Positions 46,794-55,900 of a stretch of 64,000 bases of DNA are shown here, piece after piece. This stretch comes from Cellulophaga sp. Hel_I_12 (GTDB lineage Bacteria; Bacteroidota; Bacteroidia; Flavobacteriales; Flavobacteriaceae): the NCBI RefSeq assembly GCF_000799565.1, contig NZ_JUHB01000001.1, positions 744,001 through 808,000 on the forward strand, read 5' to 3'. The position numbers and the translations under genes were made by a program. Under the pieces are notes generated by a model. That model made no database searches, was not told the origin of the DNA, and saw only the letters and a list, made by a program, of their open reading frames with translations. Positions within the stretch are counted from its first letter, which is position 1. Every line of letters begins with the position of its first letter.

Positions 46794-46808
46794 AATTTTC
46801 TTTTTCTT

Positions 46809-46876
46809 TTGTGCTGAATTTAATTCAGTATCAATACTTTTGTGCAAAGGTAAAACCTAATACAATCCTATACAAA
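46809..46876. promoter_or_regulatory. Symmetric divergent promoter between ferredoxin and acyl-CoA reductase
   Basis: TACTTTTG (plus, 46835-46842) and TACCTTTG (minus, 46845-46852) are two -7 boxes facing each other, separated by two bases and forming an imperfect 18-base palindrome. The plus -33 candidate TTG is at 46809-46811 (23-base spacer); the minus -33 TTTG is at 46873-46876 (20-base spacer). The two transcripts would overlap at their starts. Confidence 0.6.
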
Positions 46877-46880
46877 TATA

Positions 46881-47948
46881 ATGACAGACCTTACAACAAG
46901 AATAGAAGCTTTTGTTAAATTGGGTAGTTTTTTTAAAGATTTTTGCAATTCGGCAGATAAAATTGAGAATACCCTAGTCCATAAAAGAGCTATTTTTAAT
47001 GAGTTTGAAGAAAAAATAAGTTTAGCAAAACATAAAAATGGATGGTTTAACCGGGAAAACATTTTATTTAGCTTGGCCTCTTGGGCCAAAGTTTTGAATC
47101 AAGAACAGCTTCAAAATTGGATCGCTCCTTATTATTTTATGCCAAAAGGTGAGGCTAAAAGCATTGCTTTAATCATGGCGGGTAATATCCCCTTGGTTGG
47201 ATTTCATGATTTTCTTTCGGTATTAATAACAGGACATAAGGCCGTAGTGAAACTATCTTCAAACGATACCGTATTATTACCTTTTGTGGCTGACATGTTA
47301 ATAAAATTTGAACCAAGTTTTAATGATGCCATTTTTTTTAAGGAAGGTAAATTACCCGGTTTTGATATGGTAATTGCCACTGGCAGCAACAATACGGCGC
47401 GTTATTTTGAACATTATTTTAAAGGCAAACCACACATTATTCGAAAAAATAGAAATTCGGTTGCTGTTTTAACAGGAACGGAATCTCCAGAACAATTAAA
47501 GGCTTTAGGTGAAGACATTTTCCGGTATTACGGCTTAGGATGTCGAAGTGTGTCTAAACTCATGGTCCCCAAGAATTATGACTTCGACGCTTTTTTTAAG
47601 GCTATCTATGAGTATCATCCGATCGTAGAGCAAGTAAAATATGCTAATAATTACGATTATAATAAAGCTGTGTACTTAATGAGTGAATTTAAATTATTAG
47701 ATAATGGCTTCCTTATATTGAAAGAAGACAAAAGCTATGCCTCACCCATCGCATCCCTTTGTTATGAGAAATATGAAGACCTAGATGCTGCGCTAATTCA
47801 CTTACAGTCTGATGAAGAAAAAATACAATGTATTGTGGCTAGCGGTGTGGTAAAAAATGAAATACCCTTTGGAAAAACACAAGTACCTAATTTAAATGAT
47901 TATGCAGATGGTGTTGATACGATTGACTTCTTATTGAAAAACTCTTAG
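46881..47948 (+). CDS. Acyl-CoA reductase (LuxC-like)
   Basis: A 355-residue aldehyde-dehydrogenase-superfamily protein of the acyl-CoA reductase type. Landmarks are IMAGNIPLVGFHDFLSV, VVKLSSNDTVLLPF, VIATGSNNTARYFE, the region RKNRNSVAVLTG and the catalytic-type Cys in YYGLGCRSVSKL. Such proteins make fatty aldehydes from acyl-CoA; in Bacteroidota the physiological role is unclear. It is not next to lux genes. It is divergent from the ferredoxin, a plausible but unproven electron partner. Confidence 0.85.
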   Translation: MTDLTTRIEAFVKLGSFFKDFCNSADKIENTLVHKRAIFNEFEEKISLAKHKNGWFNRENILFSLASWAKVLNQEQLQNWIAPYYFMPKGEAKSIALIMAGNIPLVGFHDFLSVLITGHKAVVKLSSNDTVLLPFVADMLIKFEPSFNDAIFFKEGKLPGFDMVIATGSNNTARYFEHYFKGKPHIIRKNRNSVAVLTGTESPEQLKALGEDIFRYYGLGCRSVSKLMVPKNYDFDAFFKAIYEYHPIVEQVKYANNYDYNKAVYLMSEFKLLDNGFLILKEDKSYASPIASLCYEKYEDLDAALIHLQSDEEKIQCIVASGVVKNEIPFGKTQVPNLNDYADGVDTIDFLLKNS

Positions 47949-48018
47949 AATTTTAGTCAGATTGCCCTTAAAATCCCCTAAAAATTAAGACCTTTGCAAC
48001 TTTAAAAAAGTAAATCAA

Positions 48019-49086
48019 ATGAAAAAACATAATTTTAGTGCTGGCCCATGTATTTTGCCCCAAGAAGTTTTATTAAAAGCTTCAGAAGCGGTTCAAGATT
48101 TTAATGGTATGGGATTATCACTAATCGAAATATCGCACAGAAGTAAAGAATTTGTAAGCGTCTTAGAAAAAGCAAGAGCTCTGGCCTTAGAGCTTTTAGA
48201 TCTTGAAAACAAAGGCTACCAGGCTTTATACCTCTCTGGAGGGGCTAGTATGGAGTTTGTTCGTGTGGCTTACAATCTTCTTGAAAATAAAGGAGGCTAT
48301 TTAAATACAGGTACTTGGAGTAATAACGCCATAAAGGAAGCCAAAATTTTCGGTGAAGTGGTTGAAGTGGCCTCTTCTAAAGCAGAGAATTTTAATCATA
48401 TTCCAAAAATGTATGGCATCCCGAACGATTTAGATTACCTACACGTGACCTCGAATAACACTATTTTTGGAACACAAATGAAAAGTTTTCCAAATACAAA
48501 AGTGCCACTGGTTTGTGATATGAGTTCTGATATTTTCTCGAGAGTCATTGACTTTTCTCAGTTTGATTTAATTTATGCAGGGGCACAAAAAAATATGGGT
48601 CCTGCAGGAACTACCCTTGTCATTGTCAAAGAAGCGCTTTTAGGGAAGGTAAGCCGTCAAATACCGAAAATATTAGATTACAGCGCTTATATTAATGCAA
48701 AAGACACCATGTACAATACGCCTTGCGTTTTTGCTATCTACGTTTCTATGTTAAACTTAGAGTGGTTAAAGAAATTGGGGGGGATTAAAGCCATAGAGGA
48801 AATCAATGAGAAAAAGGCACAATTGATCTATTCTGAAATAGATTTAAATCCTGTTTTTCAAGGTTTTGCTAAAAAAGAAGATAGATCAATCATGAACGCT
48901 ACCTTTACCCTTACCGATGAAAAATTAAAAGATTCTTTTGACGCCTTATGGAAGGAGGCTGGAATTAGTGGAATTAACGGACACCGTTCTGTCGGTGGTT
49001 ATAGAGCCTCTATGTATAATGCACTGCCAATAGATAGTGTTGGCGTTTTAGTGGATGTTATGAGTGAGATGGAACGAAAAGGGTAA
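48019..49086 (+). CDS. serC: Phosphoserine aminotransferase
   Basis: SerC (355 residues), a PLP enzyme making phosphoserine from 3-phosphohydroxypyruvate with glutamate. It begins HNFSAGPCILPQEVL; the Schiff-base Lys is in YAGAQKNMGPAGTT; NGHRSVGGYRASMYNALP is the C-terminal signature. The next gene encodes the preceding enzyme of the pathway (serA-like), so this is a serine synthesis locus. serB is not nearby. Confidence 0.96.
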   Translation: MKKHNFSAGPCILPQEVLLKASEAVQDFNGMGLSLIEISHRSKEFVSVLEKARALALELLDLENKGYQALYLSGGASMEFVRVAYNLLENKGGYLNTGTWSNNAIKEAKIFGEVVEVASSKAENFNHIPKMYGIPNDLDYLHVTSNNTIFGTQMKSFPNTKVPLVCDMSSDIFSRVIDFSQFDLIYAGAQKNMGPAGTTLVIVKEALLGKVSRQIPKILDYSAYINAKDTMYNTPCVFAIYVSMLNLEWLKKLGGIKAIEEINEKKAQLIYSEIDLNPVFQGFAKKEDRSIMNATFTLTDEKLKDSFDALWKEAGISGINGHRSVGGYRASMYNALPIDSVGVLVDVMSEMERKG

Positions 49087-49303
49087 CTAAATGTTAAGTT
49101 TTAAGTGCTAATGGATAGATGTGATTTATGAAGAAATCATCCTATCCCGAGTAACAAATCAAGAACACCTAAAATATCTTACGTACGCGACGTAAATAAC
49201 TAAAAAAATGTTGATTGTTATTCGTTGTTAGGGTTTGGAAATAGGCTTACTTTTTTAACCTAACCACCAACACTCATCAACCAAAAACCAACAAAGAAAA
49301 AAT
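49087..49303 (+). other. serC-serA spacer with an inverted repeat
   Basis: A 217-base AT-rich spacer. It holds a short palindrome TTACGTACGCGACGTAA (49179-49195, 6-base arms, 5-base centre) and GTTGTT-type low-complexity sequence at about 49203-49230. No open frame of note and no clear -7 box is seen, so the palindrome may be a binding site or chance. Confidence 0.4.
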
Positions 49304-50254
49304 ATGAGAATATTAGCAAACGATGGCATTTCACAAGTCGGCATTGAAAAATTAAAACAAAACGGATTTGAAGTTTTATCGGTACATGTGGCCCAAGAAC
49401 AATTAGCAAATTACATCAATCAACACAACATTGAAGTTCTTTTGGTTCGCAGTGCAACCGAAGTAAGAAAAGAGATTATAGACGCTTGTCCTGGCTTAAA
49501 ACTAATTGGTCGCGGTGGTGTTGGTTTGGATAATATTGATGTTCAATATGCAGAACAAAAAGGAATTCCTGTCATTAACACGCCTGAAGCATCCTCAGAC
49601 TCAGTCGCTGAGTTGGTTTTTGCGCATTTATATGGAGGTGTACGTTTTTTATACGATGCCAACCGAAACATGCCATTAGATGGGGATAGTAAGTTTAAAG
49701 AATTAAAAAAAGGATACGCCAAAGGAACAGAATTAAGGGGAAAAACCTTGGGTATCGTCGGGTTTGGAAAAATAGGACAAGCCACGGCAAAAATTGCTCT
49801 TGGTATAGGCATGAAGGTGTTATACCACGATGTTGAAGTAGCTAGTAAAACCTTGACTTTATCTTTTTTTGACGAACAATCCTTATCCTTTACATTGCAA
49901 AACAGCCCAAAGCAAGAGGTTTTAAAAAATTCAGATTTTATATCCTTGCATGTACCCCAACAAAAGCAGTATATCTTAGGTAAAAGTGATATGGACTTAA
50001 TGAAAGATGGGGTTGGAATTATCAATGCAGCCCGTGGTGGAGTTTTAGATGAGGTGGCCTTAGTCAACGCCCTTGAATCAGGTAAAGTAGCTTTTGCAGG
50101 CCTCGATGTATATGAATCAGAGCCAAACCCTGAAATCAGGATTTTAATGCATCCAAACATATCGTTAACACCGCATATTGGCGCTGCCACACTAGAGGCT
50201 CAGGAAAGAATAGGTTTAGAGTTAGCGACAACAATTATTCAACTGTTAAAATAA
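49304..50254 (+). CDS. serA: D-2-hydroxyacid dehydrogenase, probable 3-phosphoglycerate dehydrogenase
   Basis: A 316-residue NAD-dependent dehydrogenase of the short type without an ACT domain. NAD-binding loop GIVGFGKIGQATAKIALG; catalytic Arg in NAARGGVLDE, Glu in SEPNPEI and His in TPHIGAATLEAQ. Position after serC argues for phosphoglycerate oxidation in serine synthesis. An insertion near residues 185-205 (SFFDEQSLSFTLQNSPK) is longer than in most relatives. Without an ACT domain, feedback by serine on this enzyme is unlikely. Confidence 0.92.
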   Translation: MRILANDGISQVGIEKLKQNGFEVLSVHVAQEQLANYINQHNIEVLLVRSATEVRKEIIDACPGLKLIGRGGVGLDNIDVQYAEQKGIPVINTPEASSDSVAELVFAHLYGGVRFLYDANRNMPLDGDSKFKELKKGYAKGTELRGKTLGIVGFGKIGQATAKIALGIGMKVLYHDVEVASKTLTLSFFDEQSLSFTLQNSPKQEVLKNSDFISLHVPQQKQYILGKSDMDLMKDGVGIINAARGGVLDEVALVNALESGKVAFAGLDVYESEPNPEIRILMHPNISLTPHIGAATLEAQERIGLELATTIIQLLK

Positions 50255-50326
50255 GGTTTCTAAATTCAAAGTAATTTTACTTCTTTTTTGTACCTTGAAA
50301 TACTATTATAAACCAAAACTATATAA

Positions 50327-50962
50327 ATGTCAGGATTATTAGATTTATTGAACAGCCCAACGGGTAAACAATTAATTAGCGGCGTTGCTGGTCAAACAGG
50401 TCAGTCCGAAGGTAAAACAAGTGAAGTATTAAGCATGGCAATGCCTTTAATTTTAGGGGCGATGAAAAAAAATGTAGCTTCCCCACAAGGAGCGCAAGGT
50501 TTGATGAGTGCTTTACAGGGAAATAAGCACGATGGAAGTATTTTAGATAATTTAGGCGGCTTATTTGGAGGTGGTGTTGATGATAGCGTCATGAAAGACG
50601 GTGCCGGAATTCTTGGACATGTTTTTGGCAATAAACAAGCGAATGTAGAGAATGCATTAAGTCAAAAATCTGGGATTGATACAGGAGCTATTGCCGATAT
50701 TTTAAAAATTGCAGCTCCTATTGTCATGGGCTTTTTAAGCAAGCAAACTGCTCAAAGTAATGTCAACGACGCGGGTGGTATGAATACACTCTTAGGAAGC
50801 ATGTTAGGTGGGCAACCACAACAAAACCAAAGTCTTATTACCACTTTATTAGATGCTGATGGCGACGGTAGTATTTTAGATGATGTAGCTGGCATGGTCA
50901 TGGGCACCACTAAGAAGAAAGGTGGTTTAGGTGGTTTACTTGGAGGCCTATTTGGCAAATAA
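50327..50962 (+). CDS. DUF937-family Gly-rich protein
   Basis: A 211-residue soluble protein with two related halves: SEVLSMAMPLILGAMKKN and DIAD-like IADILKIAAPIVMGFLSKQ, each followed by Gly-rich loops (LGGLFGGG, LGGLLGGLFGK). This pattern matches DUF937 (YidB-like) proteins, whose function is poorly known. A helix-rich fold is likely. An intrinsic terminator follows 24 bases after the stop codon, so the gene ends its transcript. Confidence 0.88.
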   Translation: MSGLLDLLNSPTGKQLISGVAGQTGQSEGKTSEVLSMAMPLILGAMKKNVASPQGAQGLMSALQGNKHDGSILDNLGGLFGGGVDDSVMKDGAGILGHVFGNKQANVENALSQKSGIDTGAIADILKIAAPIVMGFLSKQTAQSNVNDAGGMNTLLGSMLGGQPQQNQSLITTLLDADGDGSILDDVAGMVMGTTKKKGGLGGLLGGLFGK

Positions 50963-50985
50963 GCTTTTTTGAAATTAAAACAGAA

Positions 50986-51011
50986 GTCGAACATATGTTC
51001 GGCTTTTTTTG
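50986..51011 (+). terminator. Intrinsic terminator after the DUF937 gene
   Basis: A short palindromic stem CGAACAT / ATGTTCG with flanking G-C pairs (50986-51003), followed by seven T and G. The tight centre must open into a small loop. Confidence 0.8.
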
Positions 51012-51064
51012 TACCTTATAATTTCATAACAGTTCTTCAAAATATGGAGCTTAAATTTTTTATA

Positions 51065-51523
51065 ATGAAAAAAAACTTGGTTTATTCAGCAGTTGTTTGG
51101 CTATGCTTAGTAATGGTAAATTACAGTTGCTCTAGTTCAAAAAATAAAATACAGCCCACCGATGACGAAAAAATTGCTTTTAATGAAACCAAAGGCGACA
51201 CGATAAGGATTGCTAATGAAGAAACAACCTATGAAATAATCATTATTGAACCCGGTTTTAACTTTTGGCTCCAAAGTGTTGCACGACCCGAAGGCTTTTA
51301 TTCCCAAAGTTATTTAGAAAGTAGAAATAATATTTGGGTTATAGAATGGAATCAACGTGTGTTACAACCACAACGCTATGACCCAAATTTATATGAGCTT
51401 AGCATCAATTATGAGTATAATACAGATTATGGCTACGAAGTAAATTATAAATTATATAATTACTTTATTTACTTTCAAAGAAAGTACAATCAGCGACTTG
51501 GTACTTTTTATCCTCGTATATAA
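51065..51523 (+). CDS. DUF6146-like lipoprotein
   Basis: A 152-residue lipoprotein. The signal peptide (MKKNLVYSAVVWLCLVMVNYSC) has a lipobox-like VNYSC. The mature domain carries EIIIIEPGFNFWLQS, ARPEGFYSQSYLE, EWNQRVLQPQRYDPNLYE and DYGYEVNYKLYNYF, the pattern I recall for DUF6146 in Flavobacteriia. The frame is open further upstream, but that part runs through the terminator; ATGs at 51044 and 51065 are possible, and 51065 gives the better signal peptide. Function unknown. Confidence 0.8.
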   Translation: MKKNLVYSAVVWLCLVMVNYSCSSSKNKIQPTDDEKIAFNETKGDTIRIANEETTYEIIIIEPGFNFWLQSVARPEGFYSQSYLESRNNIWVIEWNQRVLQPQRYDPNLYELSINYEYNTDYGYEVNYKLYNYFIYFQRKYNQRLGTFYPRI

Positions 51524-51676
51524 ACCCTGTTTATTTTTACTTTTCTATATATTCTAAGCTTTGGGGATTCGTTTCATACAAAGCCCTGCCAGCTACAAGA
51601 AGAAAAAAGGCAAAAATCAAGTAGAAAATAATAGGAATTTAGCCCCTCGAATAGGTTTTATTGACTTCAAGAATTA

Positions 51677-51684
51677 TATCTTTG
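51677..51684 (+). promoter_or_regulatory. -7 promoter element upstream of the DUF6787-like gene
   Basis: TATCTTTG followed by CA, 19 bases before the ATG at 51704. TTG at 51661-51663 is somewhat too close (13 bases) for a standard -33. Confidence 0.55.
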
Positions 51685-51703
51685 CAAACCATTAAAAGCT
51701 GGT

Positions 51704-52021
51704 ATGGAGAAATTAAAAGAGCGTTGGGGTATTGAATCTAATTTTAGCATTCTAGTGATTTTACTAGTTTTTGCCATTACTGGTAGCTCATCGTTAAAGA
51801 TTGCCAGACCATTATTAGAATATATAGGCTTTACGAGAGACCTATTTGGTCAAGAATGGTATTTTTCGGTATTTTATTGGACCATTCGTATTCTTGTGAT
51901 TTTCCCCATTTACCAAGTGTTACTGGTATTTTTTGGTTGGCTTTTCGGTCAGTTTAGATTTTTCTGGAATATGGAAAAACAAATGTTATCTAGAATAGGC
52001 CTGGGTTTTTTGTTTAAATAA
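51704..52021 (+). CDS. DUF6787-like small membrane protein
   Basis: A 105-residue protein that starts MEKLKERWGIESNFSIL and has two membrane helices (about 14-32 and 58-83) and an aromatic C-terminal helix (WNMEKQMLSRIGL). I recall this pattern as DUF6787 in Flavobacteriaceae. It stands alone with its own -7 box. Function unknown. Confidence 0.72.
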   Translation: MEKLKERWGIESNFSILVILLVFAITGSSSLKIARPLLEYIGFTRDLFGQEWYFSVFYWTIRILVIFPIYQVLLVFFGWLFGQFRFFWNMEKQMLSRIGLGFLFK

Positions 52022-52106
52022 GTTAACCCAAGCTATTTGGCCTTCCTCAAAAAGAACCATGTAGTGAACCTAAGTTCTGGACCCTATTCACCTTTTTTAG
52101 TTTTAT

Positions 52107-52424
52107 TTACTTAACCCGAATGATTTTATCTTTTCCTGATGTCTTTAAAACATAGGTATATACCCACATTAAGGTAAATGAAGGTATAACATCTAGGCCC
52201 GGAACTAACTCTTCTATAAAAGTAACAATCCCAGCAACCTGACCTATTTTTCCTTTATAAAGGCGTGTCATCAACCAGCCAGAAATTGGTGCCCAAATGA
52301 GGTCTGAAAATTCTCCAATGCCTGGTATAGCAAAGGATAACATGCCTAGTGCATCGAATAATAATCCTAAAAACAGGTTTCTTAATTTATGATCTTTGTT
52401 TTTTGTGCTTGTCATGCTGTACAA
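52107..52424 (-). CDS. Small membrane protein, unknown function
   Basis: A 105-residue protein with three hydrophobic stretches (about 16-36, 42-52 and 78-93) and conserved-looking segments IPGIGEFSDLIWAPISGW and EELVPGLDVIPSFTLMW. The repeated PGxGE/PGLD pattern suggests two related re-entrant or amphipathic units. Starts at M1 (52424) or M4 (52415) are both possible. Convergent with the DUF6787-like gene. I cannot name the family. Confidence 0.65.
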   Translation of the reverse strand: MYSMTSTKNKDHKLRNLFLGLLFDALGMLSFAIPGIGEFSDLIWAPISGWLMTRLYKGKIGQVAGIVTFIEELVPGLDVIPSFTLMWVYTYVLKTSGKDKIIRVK

Positions 52425-52611
52425 TGAAGTAATTTAGAATTTTTATGGGCAGGTGAAAATTAGACATTTTTTTGCTTATTTAAAAACTTCTAGTAGCTGT
52501 ATAGCTTTGCTGCGACAATAAAAATTATACGAATAAGGTCAATTTAAAGCGTGTATCGTACATCTTAAATGAGCTCAAAACCAAATTCTGGAGCGTAATT
52601 ACAGAGTTAAG

Positions 52612-52651
52612 TCCAAAAAAAAATCTCAAGCAAAAGTGTTGAGATTTTTTT
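52612..52651 (-). terminator. Intrinsic terminator after folE (possibly bidirectional)
   Basis: A 9-bp stem AAATCTCAA / TTGAGATTT (52621-52629 with 52639-52647) and a 9-base loop, with a run of T on both 3' sides. It lies 20 bases beyond the folE stop codon. Confidence 0.85.
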
Positions 52652-52671
52652 ATCATTAGGAAACTCCAAGA

Positions 52672-53271
52672 CTAAGAAAGCCTAGAACTTACTAATTTTA
52701 AAAATTCATTTCGAGTTTCTTGCTTTTCAAACTGCCCTCTGAATCCTGAGGTTGTCGTTACAGAGTTTTGTTTTTGAACTCCACGCATCATCATACACAT
52801 ATGCGAAGCTTCTATCACCACTGCTACCCCTTTAGGCTTCAAGGTTGTATTGATGCACTCCAAAATATCATGTGTTAAACGCTCTTGAACTTGTAATCTT
52901 CTTGCAAAAACATCAACCACACGCGGAATTTTACTTAGCCCTACAATATGTCCGTTTGGGATATAGGCAATATGTGCTTTGCCGAAAAAAGGCAACATGT
53001 GATGTTCGCACAACGAATACAGTTCAATATCCTTTATGATCACCATATCATCGTAATCTTCTTTAAACATGGCTCCTTTGAGTATTTCTACTGGATCTTG
53101 TTGGTACCCTTGTGTTAAAAACATCATGGCTTTTGAAGCTCTTTCCGGGGTTTTTAACAAGCCTTCTCTTGTAACATCCTCTCCTATCTCGCTAATTATA
53201 CTAGAATAATTACCTTTTACTTCATCCCTAATTTCAATATTGTATTCTTCAAATTTTCTATATGGCGCCAT
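52672..53271 (-). CDS. folE: GTP cyclohydrolase I
   Basis: FolE (199 residues), converting GTP to dihydroneopterin triphosphate for folate synthesis. Zinc ligands are in [16 protein letters not shown] and in [12 protein letters not shown] (Cys and His). IGLSKIPR-like sequence (here [11 protein letters not shown]) and [10 protein letters not shown] complete the signature. It ends in a strong terminator and has a -7 box (TATTTTTG, minus strand, 53354-53361) about 80 bases upstream. Confidence 0.95.
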   Translation of the reverse strand: MAPYRKFEEYNIEIRDEVKGNYSSIISEIGEDVTREGLLKTPERASKAMMFLTQGYQQDPVEILKGAMFKEDYDDMVIIKDIELYSLCEHHMLPFFGKAHIAYIPNGHIVGLSKIPRVVDVFARRLQVQERLTHDILECINTTLKPKGVAVVIEASHMCMMMRGVQKQNSVTTTSGFRGQFEKQETRNEFLKLVSSRLS

Positions 53272-53353
53272 GTATTTTTCTTTTTATTTAAATTCTGTAC
53301 CTATCTAAGTATCTTAAAATTGTTTTGTTTATTCTTTATTAATTATTGTTGAA

Positions 53354-53361
53354 CAAAAATA
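53354..53361 (-). promoter_or_regulatory. -7 promoter element upstream of folE
   Basis: TATTTTTG on the minus strand, 82 bases before the folE ATG, in the divergent spacer with the ABC ATPase gene. A TTTG at 53375-53378 is only 13 bases away, shorter than usual for a -33. Confidence 0.45.
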
Positions 53362-53542
53362 CAGAAGATTTTCGCAAATTAAATTAAAAATTCTATAAAA
53401 GTTTAAAAAATAAAATTTAAACCTAGCCTACAATGCTGCTTGGCTTAGTAGTAAGTAAAAATTAAAACTTACAAGAACGCCGCTAAATTTACATTTTGCT
53501 ATGTCTTTGGTAATATGTAATTTCAGCATTTTAATTGAAAAA

Positions 53543-54211
53543 ATGATTGAGGCTAAAAATATTGAAAAATTTTACGGGGATTTAAAGGTCTTGAAAGGGG
53601 TTGATCTTCATATCAAACAAGGGGAAGTAGTTTCGATTGTAGGGCCATCTGGGGCCGGAAAAACTACGCTTTTACAAATATTAGGTACTCTTGATCAACA
53701 ATCGAATAAAAAAGAAAGTCAATTATTCATTAAGGATACTGATGTTACTTTATTATCAGATAAAGACATAGCGAAATTTAGAAATGAACATATTGGTTTT
53801 ATTTTTCAATTTCACCAATTACTCCCTGAGTTCTCCGCATTAGAAAATGTTTGCATTCCAGCCTTTATTAAGAAAACATCCAAAACTGAAGCTGAAAAAA
53901 GAGCTAAAGAATTACTCGACTTTTTAGGCTTATCGCATCGCTATCATCATAAACCTAGTGAACTTTCTGGTGGGGAACAACAACGCGTTGCAGTTGCAAG
54001 GGCTTTGGTGAATAACCCAGCTGTTATTTTTGCGGATGAACCGAGTGGAAATCTAGATACCGAAAGTGCTGATAATTTACATCAACTTTTTTTTAAACTT
54101 CGGGATGAATTTGGGCAGACCTTTGTTATCGTTACACATAATGAAGAATTAGCAGATATGGCTGATCGCAAACTGACTATGGTTGATGGTCGTATGATCG
54201 ATGCCCTATGA
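53543..54211 (+). CDS. ABC transporter ATP-binding protein (LolD/MacB-like)
   Basis: A 222-residue ATPase. Walker [14 protein letters not shown]-loop [12 protein letters not shown]; signature [15 protein letters not shown]; Walker [13 protein letters not shown]; switch His in VTHNEEL. The LolD/MacB group exports lipoproteins or substrates with FtsX-like permeases, but no permease is adjacent. The frame extends to 53501; I start at the ATG at 53543 ([13 protein letters not shown]), the family norm. It overlaps the next gene by four bases (ATGA). Confidence 0.9.
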   Translation: MIEAKNIEKFYGDLKVLKGVDLHIKQGEVVSIVGPSGAGKTTLLQILGTLDQQSNKKESQLFIKDTDVTLLSDKDIAKFRNEHIGFIFQFHQLLPEFSALENVCIPAFIKKTSKTEAEKRAKELLDFLGLSHRYHHKPSELSGGEQQRVAVARALVNNPAVIFADEPSGNLDTESADNLHQLFFKLRDEFGQTFVIVTHNEELADMADRKLTMVDGRMIDAL

Positions 54212-54768
54212 TCAACGAAATTTGGAGTTACTTTAAAAACCCTACCTATACTCGCTATACAGGCCTAAAGCTGCAGGAAAAAGCAATTATTTTCTATAAA
54301 ATTTTAATTTTAGCCGTAAGTTCCAGTTTTATTCTAGGACTAGCTATGGGTGGCGTTACTTCTTTATTAAAGATTGATTTAGGTGCGCATAGTGTTGACG
54401 AAATGCTGGCTAAGTATTCTATTTTTTTAGTCTTTTTACTGGGGGTTATTATAGCTCCTGTAGTCGAAGAATTGCTGTTTAGAGCGCCTTTAGCCTTATT
54501 TAAGAAAAGCACTTATTTTAAATTTGCTTTTTATGCTTCTGTCCTTATATTTGGTGCTGTACATTTGTCTAATTTTGAACTTTTCACAGAATACCTTTGG
54601 CTCGCTCCCCTACTCGTTGCTCCGCAAATTTCTGCTGGTATATTTTTAGGCTTTATTAGAGTTAAATTAGGACTTCGATGGTCGTTTTTATTGCATGCCG
54701 GTCATAATGCCATTTTATTTTTACCACTACTCCTAGTTACCTTATTTGGAGAAACCGCTACTTCATGA
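54208..54768 (+). CDS. CPBP-family intramembrane metalloprotease
   Basis: A 186-residue membrane protein of the CPBP (Abi/CAAX protease-like) family. The motifs are EELLFRAPL (EExxxR), FGAVHLSN (FxxxH) and HAGHNAILF (HxxxB), each in or beside a membrane helix. Helices lie at about 28-50, 68-90, 103-120, 130-150 and 160-182. Members cleave CAAX-like or other membrane substrates or may act only as chaperones. It overlaps both neighbours by four bases, so the three genes are translationally coupled. Confidence 0.9.
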   Translation: MINEIWSYFKNPTYTRYTGLKLQEKAIIFYKILILAVSSSFILGLAMGGVTSLLKIDLGAHSVDEMLAKYSIFLVFLLGVIIAPVVEELLFRAPLALFKKSTYFKFAFYASVLIFGAVHLSNFELFTEYLWLAPLLVAPQISAGIFLGFIRVKLGLRWSFLLHAGHNAILFLPLLLVTLFGETATS

Positions 54769-55529
54769 AAAAAGCAGAATTAAAATTATTTTTAGATGAA
54801 AAAGTGGTGCAATACAACCACCCTAGTTTTTTAGAAAGTGACCCCATACAAATACCGCATAGGTTTACTAAAAAAGAAGATATAGAAATCAGTGCTTTTT
54901 TAACTGCAACCATTGCCTGGGGTAATAGAAAAAGTATAATAGCGAACGCTCAAAAAATGATGTCGCTCTTAGAAGAGTCGCCCTATGATTTTATCATGAA
55001 TCATCAGGTGGGTGATTTAGCACGTTTCGATACCTTTGTCCATAGAACCTTTAACGGTGAAGATGCTTCATTTTTTATTAAAAGTTTAAAAAATATCTAC
55101 ACAAACCACAAAGGCTTAGAAACTGCTTTCAAGGCTCATATTCAGAACAACAGCACCCAACCTGCTATCTCTGGATTTAAAGAAACTTTTTTTAAAATTC
55201 CCCATCCTAAAAGAACAACAAAACACGTTTCGGACCCTTTAAAAGGCTCGGCGGCCAAACGTATAAACATGTTTTTACGATGGATGGTACGTGACGACAG
55301 TACCGGTGTTGACTTTGGCATATGGAGAAGCATTTCTCCTGCTGCTTTATCTTGCCCACTAGATGTACATTCTGGAAATGTCGCTAGAAAATTAAAATTA
55401 TTGAAACGGAAACAAAATGATGCTAAAGCACTAGCGGAACTTGATACTACCCTGCGTGCCTTAGATCCGTTAGATCCTGTAAAGTACGACTTCGCTTTGT
55501 TTGGTTTAGGAGTTTTTGAGAAGTTCTAG
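54765..55529 (+). CDS. TIGR02757-family protein
   Basis: A 254-residue soluble protein recognised by LDEKVVQYNHPSFLESDP, TATIAWGNRKSII, KRINMFLRWMVRDD and DVHSGNVARKLKLL. The pattern fits the TIGR02757 family of Bacteroidota; the C-terminal half resembles HhH-type base-excision glycosylase folds (LDPLDPVKYDFALFGLGV), but the catalytic Lys/Asp is not certain. It starts four bases inside the CPBP gene. Function unknown. Confidence 0.85.
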   Translation: MKKAELKLFLDEKVVQYNHPSFLESDPIQIPHRFTKKEDIEISAFLTATIAWGNRKSIIANAQKMMSLLEESPYDFIMNHQVGDLARFDTFVHRTFNGEDASFFIKSLKNIYTNHKGLETAFKAHIQNNSTQPAISGFKETFFKIPHPKRTTKHVSDPLKGSAAKRINMFLRWMVRDDSTGVDFGIWRSISPAALSCPLDVHSGNVARKLKLLKRKQNDAKALAELDTTLRALDPLDPVKYDFALFGLGVFEKF

Positions 55530-55594
55530 ACTTTTAATTAGCAACTGATGTAACGCGTATAACGACTTTGAGACTAATAATGTAAACTTTTACC

Positions 55595-55864
55595 ATGAGT
55601 GGCGCTGGACACATGCTTTATGCTATTAAAACTTTGAAAGCAAATCGGGAGCTTTTAAAGAAAAGAACGCTGCGTAATAAAAAAGATTATAAAAGGAAAG
55701 TTGAACGTAAAAAACTAATTTTTAAAACGGCAACTCCCGAACAAATGATCGCTACAAAAAGAAAAATAAAAACCTACAAACAAGAAGAATTCAGAATCAC
55801 TATGATCGCTTTAATTGTGACTATTTTAATATTATTTCTGCTATTTTGGACTATGAAACCTTAA
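55595..55864 (+). CDS. Small basic tail-anchored membrane protein
   Basis: An 89-residue protein, strongly basic in its first 65 residues (many Lys and Arg; KKRTLRNKKDYKRKVERKKL), followed by one membrane helix near the C-terminus (MIALIVTILILFLLFW). A tail-anchored topology with a cytoplasmic, possibly nucleic-acid- or membrane-binding domain is likely. It looks like a conserved flavobacterial small protein but I do not know a function. It lies 65 bases after TIGR02757. Confidence 0.65.
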   Translation: MSGAGHMLYAIKTLKANRELLKKRTLRNKKDYKRKVERKKLIFKTATPEQMIATKRKIKTYKQEEFRITMIALIVTILILFLLFWTMKP

Positions 55865-55900
55865 TATTGTAGTATTTTGGTCTAAAATAATAATTTTTCT

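Noticed and set aside
49543..50190. A 215-codon open frame antisense to serA
   Set aside because: It lies wholly inside serA, has low-complexity Ser/Pro/Lys-rich sequence typical of an antisense shadow, and resembles no family.
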